From Deroplatys truncata (Eukaryota > Arthropoda > Insecta > Mantodea > Mantidae): 64,000 bases of DNA. Shown piece by piece: positions 59,256 to 64,000 of this stretch. The stretch's first letter is position 1; each line of letters opens with the position of its first letter. Made by a program: the position numbers and the translations under genes. The notes beneath the pieces were generated by a model. That model ran no database searches and was not told where the DNA came from. It worked only from the letters and a program-made list of their open reading frames with translations. The DNA is taken from contig CM060975.1 of the NCBI GenBank assembly GCA_030765065.1, positions 259,603,816-259,667,815 of the forward strand, given 5' to 3'.

Positions 59256-59550
59256 GTTGTCCTCCGTGGCCTAGGGATACCATGCTAGCCTCTAGTTTCC
59301 GAGGTCTCGGTTCAAACCCGGCGGAGAGCGATGGATTTTTTTCGGGCATAAAAATCCTTAGCATGGCTTCCTTCGGAAGAAAAGTAAAGCCCGTGGTCCC
59401 GTGTCGTAGATTTACCTAACGTAAAAGAATTTCAAGCCTGATAAAGAGAGCTCTGAGCAAATTTCCGGATTTTCACGCTCACAAAAAAATGGAATACTAA
59501 GGACCACAGGTAATAAAGAGCGTCCATAAATAAAACTCAATTTAATTTAA
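59256..59550 (+). mobile_element. tRNA-derived SINE (family 2)
   Basis: Begins only about 25 bp after the previous copy and has the same orientation. B box GGTTCAAACCC near 59311. Slightly more diverged body (AAGAAAAGTAAAGCCCGTGG). Confidence 0.88.
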
Positions 59551-59939
59551 TGTTCCCCTTCCATTCCATATTCAGCGTGCACGCACTAATTCGCAAAGTA
59601 CGCTAACAAGAATAAGATATGCCGCGTAATGATCCTCCAGGATATGTTTGTTAAGCATGTAAGGTTTTACGTTTCTGTGTCTGCGCTTAAGACCTACCCT
59701 CGCCGAGAACTGAATTTACATTGGCTGCTAAGCCCTGCAAATCAGGTTTTATCAGAAATGGAACAGCAGAATGCCATAATGACCCTGGTGTACTGTTACA
59801 GTTTAGGAATATATGGTGTATCCTTCTCTCACTGTTGTTTCATTTCCGTTTCTAAGATGGGCCATCAGAAATTAAGGTTATAAAGGTCGCAGTGAAATGT
59901 GTACATTTTGTTTCATACAACCAATACAGCCAACGGATA
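59551..59939. other. no recognisable feature
   Basis: Spacer between a SINE and M4. A TIR-like GGCCATCAGAAATTAAGG near 59862 could be the lost left terminus of M4 but is too weak to call. Confidence 0.35.
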
Positions 59940-61038
59940 GTACATATATTAGGTTATTTTTCGACATAGACTCCGTGTCGGTTTTGGCACTTTTTGCTTT
60001 GAGGGATGAGTTTGATTATTCCCTCCTGGTAAAAATTCCCGTCCTTGAGTGTTGAACAACATTATCGCGAAGTGCTTCGCCTCGTCTGAAGCGAATTGTG
60101 GGCCTGCTAGGTGCCAATTCAAGTGAGGAAAAAAGGTGAAAGTCGCTTGGAGCGAGGTCCGGGCTGTAGGGAGGTGGTCGATGTTGTCCCAGCGAAACTT
60201 CTTCAGCAACGGTCAGCGGTCACTGTGTGCTCTCTTTCCAAAAACACCATGAGTATGACACCCGCGCTGTCCCAAAACACTGTGGCCATCACCTTCGCGG
60301 CAGATGGCGTTACCTTAAACTTAGTTGTCTTTAGAGAGGAGGGGTGTTTCCACTCCATTGACAACTTACTGCTGGGGGTGTAGTGGTGGATCCATGTTTC
60401 GTCACCCGTGACAATGTGGTCAAGAAAACTGTTCCCTTCCGTGGAGAACCGTTGCAAAAAATGGCAGACTTGCCTTAATGCGTTTCTCCTTGTGTTGGTT
60501 GGACAGATTTCGTGGAACCCACCGGGAACAAACTTTCCGGCCCTGCAGGGTACCATGAACAATGTGACGAACGCTTCCGAACGACAATCCCAATTCTACC
60601 GTCATATGCAGATCCTCCTGTTGTTCTGAATCAGCTCTTTCACGCAAAATGTGTTCCAATCTTTTGATGCCAGGCCGCTGTGATCCTCGTCGCTGACGTT
60701 ATCTCTACCGGCCGCAACCTTTCGACACCATTCTGCGCCGTGCTGACGAGACTTATTGTCTCTCTGTAAACCTCTGCCAGCTGCCGTGAATTTCAGCCGC
60801 AGTTACATGTTTCGCCCACAGAAATCCAATAACGGAGCGGGTTTCTTCGCGAAACTAGTTTTCCAAACGAGTCCCATTTGTATTTAACCTACAGTTAGCG
60901 CTGTAGGCGGTAGGTGGCTGAAATTCTGTACAGTTGTCAACTGCATGTATTAAAATTACAGCATACTACTAATTTTGCTATAACGGAAGAAGCTCCAGGA
61001 ATATCGACATTGTAACCCCAGTTTCTGATCATCCCTCG
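59940..61038 (-). mobile_element. mariner element M4
   Basis: The right terminus reads inward CGAGGGATGATCAGAAACTG next to TA at 61039-61040, close to the M1 terminus. The left terminus could not be fixed and is set just beyond the coding remnant. Confidence 0.8.
59949..60659 (-). pseudogene. M4 mariner transposase, frameshifted and deleted
   Basis: Minus-strand pieces: DLHMTVELGLSFGSVRHIVH (second helix-turn-helix, near 60600); IVTGDETWIHHY with the first catalytic Asp near 60415; SAAKVMATVFWDSAGVILMV. After HTVTADRC the DNA jumps directly to the RPPPYSPDLAPSDFHLF segment (another frame, near 60155), deleting the HxDN motif with the second Asp. The third Asp survives. GREFLPGG and the C-terminus follow. 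Confidence 0.82.
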
Positions 61039-61264
61039 TAGTAAGATTTTTGCACTTTAGATTTAGATGTTACTGCTGACTAAATGGTTGACTACACAGG
61101 GAAGAACTATCATCTTGAGAAGCAGTGACCTTAGATTAGCAGGATGAACTAGGTTTCCTCTGCTTTCAAGTGTTCAGACCTAGGGATGTATCATGTCAGT
61201 AGATTCTGAGTTTTTGAGATTCCTTGTTTCAAGCGCTGAGTGAGTAAAGTTCCGCACGTGTTGC

Positions 61265-61445
61265 TATAGAGCAGTAGGTAGAGAAAGTATTGCATTACAT
61301 CCAAACATATGACATAAAAATCTCACCAAAAATATATTTCGAGTCCATTGAATCCATAAAATAGCATTTTTAGAAAAACATCTGCGCGCGTCATACACTA
61401 TTTAGCATGCCAGGGGAAGATTTTCAAAAAAGTCCTCCACTCTGC
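61265..61445 (+). repeat. R1 5' fragment
   Basis: TAGAGAAAGTATTGCATTAC, GAATCCATAAAATAGCATTT, and GGGGAAGATTTTCAAAAAAGTCCTCC match the start of R1 at 5140-5420 (reverse complement) and 55460-55700. Confidence 0.6.
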
Positions 61446-61634
61446 TACGTTGGGTTTTATAATACCCATAAGATCCTAAATAATGTGAAGCCTGTATAAT
61501 TACGAAGGAGCTAGGATTTAAATGGCAAGTATGTTAACAATTTATTATAGAAACGTTAGTAGTATGAAAGGCTCTTGAGTCCGTTCGTTGACCCCTGATG
61601 ACGTCATCACCTAGGGGCATATAACATAAACAAA

Positions 61635-61666
61635 GCCGCCGCCGCCGCCGCTGCTGCTGCTGCTGC
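61635..61666. repeat. triplet microsatellite (GCC)n(GCT)n
   Basis: Five GCC/CGC-phase units followed by five CTG-phase units. It sits in a GC-richer patch (61590-61770) quite unlike the flanks. No convincing open frame passes through it. Confidence 0.9.
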
Positions 61667-62014
61667 GTCCACGTGTTGTCGCATCGACCTTGGTTAAGGC
61701 CGCAGACAAGTCCGCCGCCGCGACCACACCTAAACAGGTGCTTTTAAAACCCGCTGTGTTGGTTCTGGTCGCGGCAACACAATACAAATTTATTTTTTAT
61801 AAAGTACTGATAAAAAAGAATGAATAAGTAAATAGAATTTATTAGATATTAGTAATATTGTTTATTTGATACCATTGCAATGGAAATATCAATTTTTTAA
61901 ATAACAAAATTTTTCGTTGCCTTAGGGAAGGCCTTGCGATATCGTTTTGACGTGAAGTAGGCTTATAAGAATACACAGCAGCAAGTAAATGATTGCCAAG
62001 TTTAGATCAACTGG

Positions 62015-62205
62015 CATTTCTCTTCCTGGCTGCAGCGCATTCCAAATAAGGTTACGCGTGCAGAGACTAGATTTCTCTTCCTGGCTGCACCGCGTTCATA
62101 CAAGGTTACACGTGCCAAGACGAGATTTCTCTTTCTGAATGCAACGACTTGCATATAAGGTCATGCGCCTTTACTTTGTTAAGCTAGATTCATTTCCTTG
62201 TTGCA
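62015..62205 (+). repeat. four imperfect direct repeats before a TATA box
   Basis: Units start at 62015, 62071, 62125 and 62187 (56, 54 and 62 bp apart), with core ATTTCTCTTCCTGGCTGCA and AAGGTTACRCGTGC. The last unit is the most diverged. Confidence 0.8.
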
Positions 62206-62208
62206 ATG

Positions 62209-62217
62209 TATATAAAG
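62209..62217 (+). promoter_or_regulatory. candidate TATA box (TATATAAAG)
   Basis: Lies directly after the repeat array. A donor-like AATAAG|GTAAGC follows at 62286/62287, so a short non-coding first exon of about 50 bp is conceivable. No downstream plus-strand exon is seen in the window. Confidence 0.35.
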
Positions 62218-62351
62218 CTTGCACTGTCTTTGTAAGATTATGACTTTGAAGGGGAATAGGAACAGATGGGAACAGGAATAAATAAGGTAAGCTATGAGTT
62301 TAACAGATATATTTTATAAGATGTACATTTGTTAGAATAAGCAAACAATAT

Positions 62352-62680
62352 TTTCTTTTACATATTAATAAGTACATTATCTTTGAGGCAAAGATTTATA
62401 TCTTTTTACATATTAATGGTTTGACCATACACAACAAAAACAATTAATGTTTGTTTTACATATTAATAAGTACAATATCTTTGAGTACATATAGTTAGCT
62501 AAGCAAAATTTATATTTTAATAAGTACAAATAATGGTTTAGAGCATACACAATGAATATTTTTTTCTTACATATTAATAAGTACAATACCTTTGAGTACA
62601 TAAAGCAAAACTTTATATTTTTTTACATATTAATAAGTACAAATAATGGTTTAGAGCATATACAACAAAACCAATTATCT
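62352..62680. repeat. three ~110-bp imperfect tandem repeats overlapping a gene end
   Basis: Units share TTACATATTAATAAGTACAA, ATCTTTGAGTACAT and GGTTTAGAGCATACACAA blocks (starting about 62352, 62451 and 62568). The right-most unit contains the 3' end of the reading frame that stops at 62623. The two further units carry decayed copies of the same C-terminal coding DNA (minus strand CVCSKPLFVLIK; FCCVWSNH). Confidence 0.8.
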
Positions 62681-63689
62681 TTTGCGTAAAGCATTTCGTC
62701 AATAAATGAATCTTCATATTTAATGACTTTTCTATGTTTAAAAGCTCTATAGTGTTCTTCTCTGTAACACAAAAGGTGGCATCGTTTGTTAGTGTCGATA
62801 GGATAATAAAAGGCTTTAATTTCAATAGGAAAATCTATAGGAAGTATTTGTTCAATTGAAAGATTGAATTCGTATGCGTTAAAAATTATATACATAAAAT
62901 TATTATAATGTGTGTCTGCATGCAAAAAATTTAATTTTGCGTTTTCAAATAAAATGTTCGATGCTAAACCTTTTAATGAAGGAGGGCTCTTAATACAGAT
63001 TTTGCAATTGCAAGTATTTGTGTTACTACAGTGAAACAGGTTTTTATATTTTTGTAAGGTGGTGCTTGGGTTTGACCCCCATCCATTTAACTTTGCTATG
63101 GGATCACAAAGATACTGCATAGAAAACAGATCGTTGTGAAATGAACCAAACATTACACGTTTTTGAAAGTCAAACCTAAAACTTCTAAAAAGAAAATACA
63201 TGAAATCCACCCAATTGTTTTGCAAGGTTACAGGTTCTTTGGTATGAACGTAGGTTACCTTAATTATAAACTCATGTGTTTCGCATTCCACTTTCCAAAA
63301 TAAAGATTTTGTAGGCAAATAAAATAGACTACATTTTTTTGAATGGCTAAATATAAAATTAACGTTATTGGTAACGTAATTAGCATTTGGACATAACATG
63401 AATCTTAACATCTCTTCTTCCTTCTGATTTTTGTTTATAGCAACATATAAGCAAATACATTTAGGTTCTATGTCCACTATTCCGGCCATATAGCACGCAA
63501 ATGTGCCTCCCAGAGCACAGCAAATATTTTCTTTCGATAGCCAATGCATAATCCAAACAATAGTAGACCAGTATTCTGGAAAACGGACAGGTACAAACTC
63601 TTCAAAAAGGTTTTGAAACCAGTTTCTTTTTGTAGTAAATTATATCTGTTTGTTAATTCCCTTGTAGAACTAAAGATGAAAGTATCCAT
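62623..63689 (-). pseudogene. unknown cysteine-motif protein, one frameshift
   Basis: Not recognised with confidence. An open minus-strand frame of 308 codons from an internal ATG (63549-62623) can be followed upstream without a stop to about 63630. There it switches at an A5 run (63627-63631) into the frame beginning MDTFIFSSTRELTNRYNLL at 63689. A single 1-nt indel thus seems to split one protein of about 350 residues. Visible marks: CSNTNTCNCKICIKSPPSL with a C-x-C-x2-C cluster in the middle, SLKGLASNILFENAKLNFLH after it, and a C-terminal WFCCICSKPLF possible zinc knuckle. No signal peptide, membrane segment or intron signs. I have an unverified impression of similar PPSL and WCxxCxxxLF proteins in arthropod genomes. 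It lies 29 nt after a dUTPase on the same strand. Confidence 0.6.
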
Positions 63690-63718
63690 CTATAAAATGC
63701 AAAAATAAAAATAAATTA

Positions 63719-64000
63719 CTAAAATTTTCCCGTACTGCCAAACCCATTGTTACCCCTATAGGTAACACTTAATTTTTTAACATATTTTATTTTTGGTATA
63801 CATATTTTTTCACATATCAATTGAGCAATTTTTTGATTTTTAAGAATATGTTGTTTTTTATTTGAGTTGTTTAACATTAATACACAAATTTCCCCTGTAA
63901 AATCTCTATCTATACACCCTCCTCTTATTCATAAAACTAAAAGCGCTAAGCTAGACTTTTCAGCAATGCGAAGATAAGTGTCTTTTGGGGGTGTTGCAGA
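63719..64000 (-). pseudogene. dUTPase C-terminal part with in-frame TGA, cut by the window end
   Basis: Deoxyuridine triphosphatase hydrolyses dUTP to dUMP and keeps uracil out of DNA; it is common in DNA viruses and some retroelements as well as in cells. Read leftwards from 64000, 94 codons to TAG at 63719. Motif 2 is RIAEKSSLA, motif 3 GGCIDRDFTGEI (with Phe where Tyr is usual), motif 4 NQKIAQLI, motif 5 GNNGFGSTG just before the stop. The final Gly-rich, Phe-containing motif closes the active site in trimeric dUTPases. One TGA (63929-63931) sits between motifs 2 and 3, where family members often have Gly. The first motif is outside the window. No intron is visible. Confidence 0.85.

Noticed and set aside
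61635-61666. Polyalanine or polyglutamine coding repeat
   Set aside because: No extended open frame crosses it and no splice context was found.
1-64000. CRISPR arrays, bacterial operons, rRNA genes
   Set aside because: No regularly spaced short repeats with unique spacers, no bacterial gene organisation and no rRNA-like sequence. The direct repeats present have other explanations.

Overview
AT-rich eukaryotic DNA, most likely from an arthropod. The only recognisable host gene is split by an intron with GT/AG borders and encodes the end of splicing factor SF3A2. Nearly everything else is transposons typical of arthropod genomes: mariner, piggyBac, pogo/Tigger and PIF/Harbinger elements, tRNA-derived SINEs, LINE fragments, and LTR retrotransposons of Ty3/gypsy type primed by tRNA-Lys. 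The exact taxon cannot be fixed from the sequence.

Layout. 1-8700 holds a mariner, a folded-back SINE, a piggyBac remnant, a LINE tail, several pieces of an unclassified dispersed repeat (called R1 here) and a pogo element inserted in R1. 8774-10376 carries the last two coding exons of SF3A2. 11759-17576 is another stack: a pogo copy interrupted by a LINE that is itself interrupted by a SINE, then R1, a mariner and a Harbinger-type element. 17577-20590 has no recognisable gene but includes a CpG-rich patch.

21150-53000 is one nested complex. The oldest layer is a decayed minus-strand gypsy element (B). Into it went a TIR element (22716-23842), gypsy element A1 (25093-38719, TSD ACAT), a mariner (38869-39722), gypsy element A2 (40769-49414, TSD ATTG) and two kinds of SINE. 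A1 was split by a deleted relative on the other strand (C, 31298-36299, TSD ACTA), and one LTR of C was split by a solo LTR (D, 31913-33035, TSD AAAC). The nest is therefore four deep, and matching LTR lengths and target duplications support every junction. With C removed A1 is 8621 bp; A2 is 8646 bp. All copies carry frameshifts or stops. A2 is the youngest-looking full-length copy, with about six differences between its LTRs by eye.

55440-61445 is more R1, SINE, MITE and mariner sequence. The last 2.4 kb differs in character: a triplet repeat, a short repeat array ending in a TATA box, a second repeat array, then two closely spaced intronless minus-strand reading frames. One is the C-terminal part of a dUTPase with one in-frame TGA. 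The other is a roughly 350-residue cysteine-motif protein I cannot assign, broken by one frameshift in an A5 run. The compact same-strand layout suggests the edge of a virus-derived or Maverick-like insertion continuing past the window; this is inference and is the most interesting lead here.
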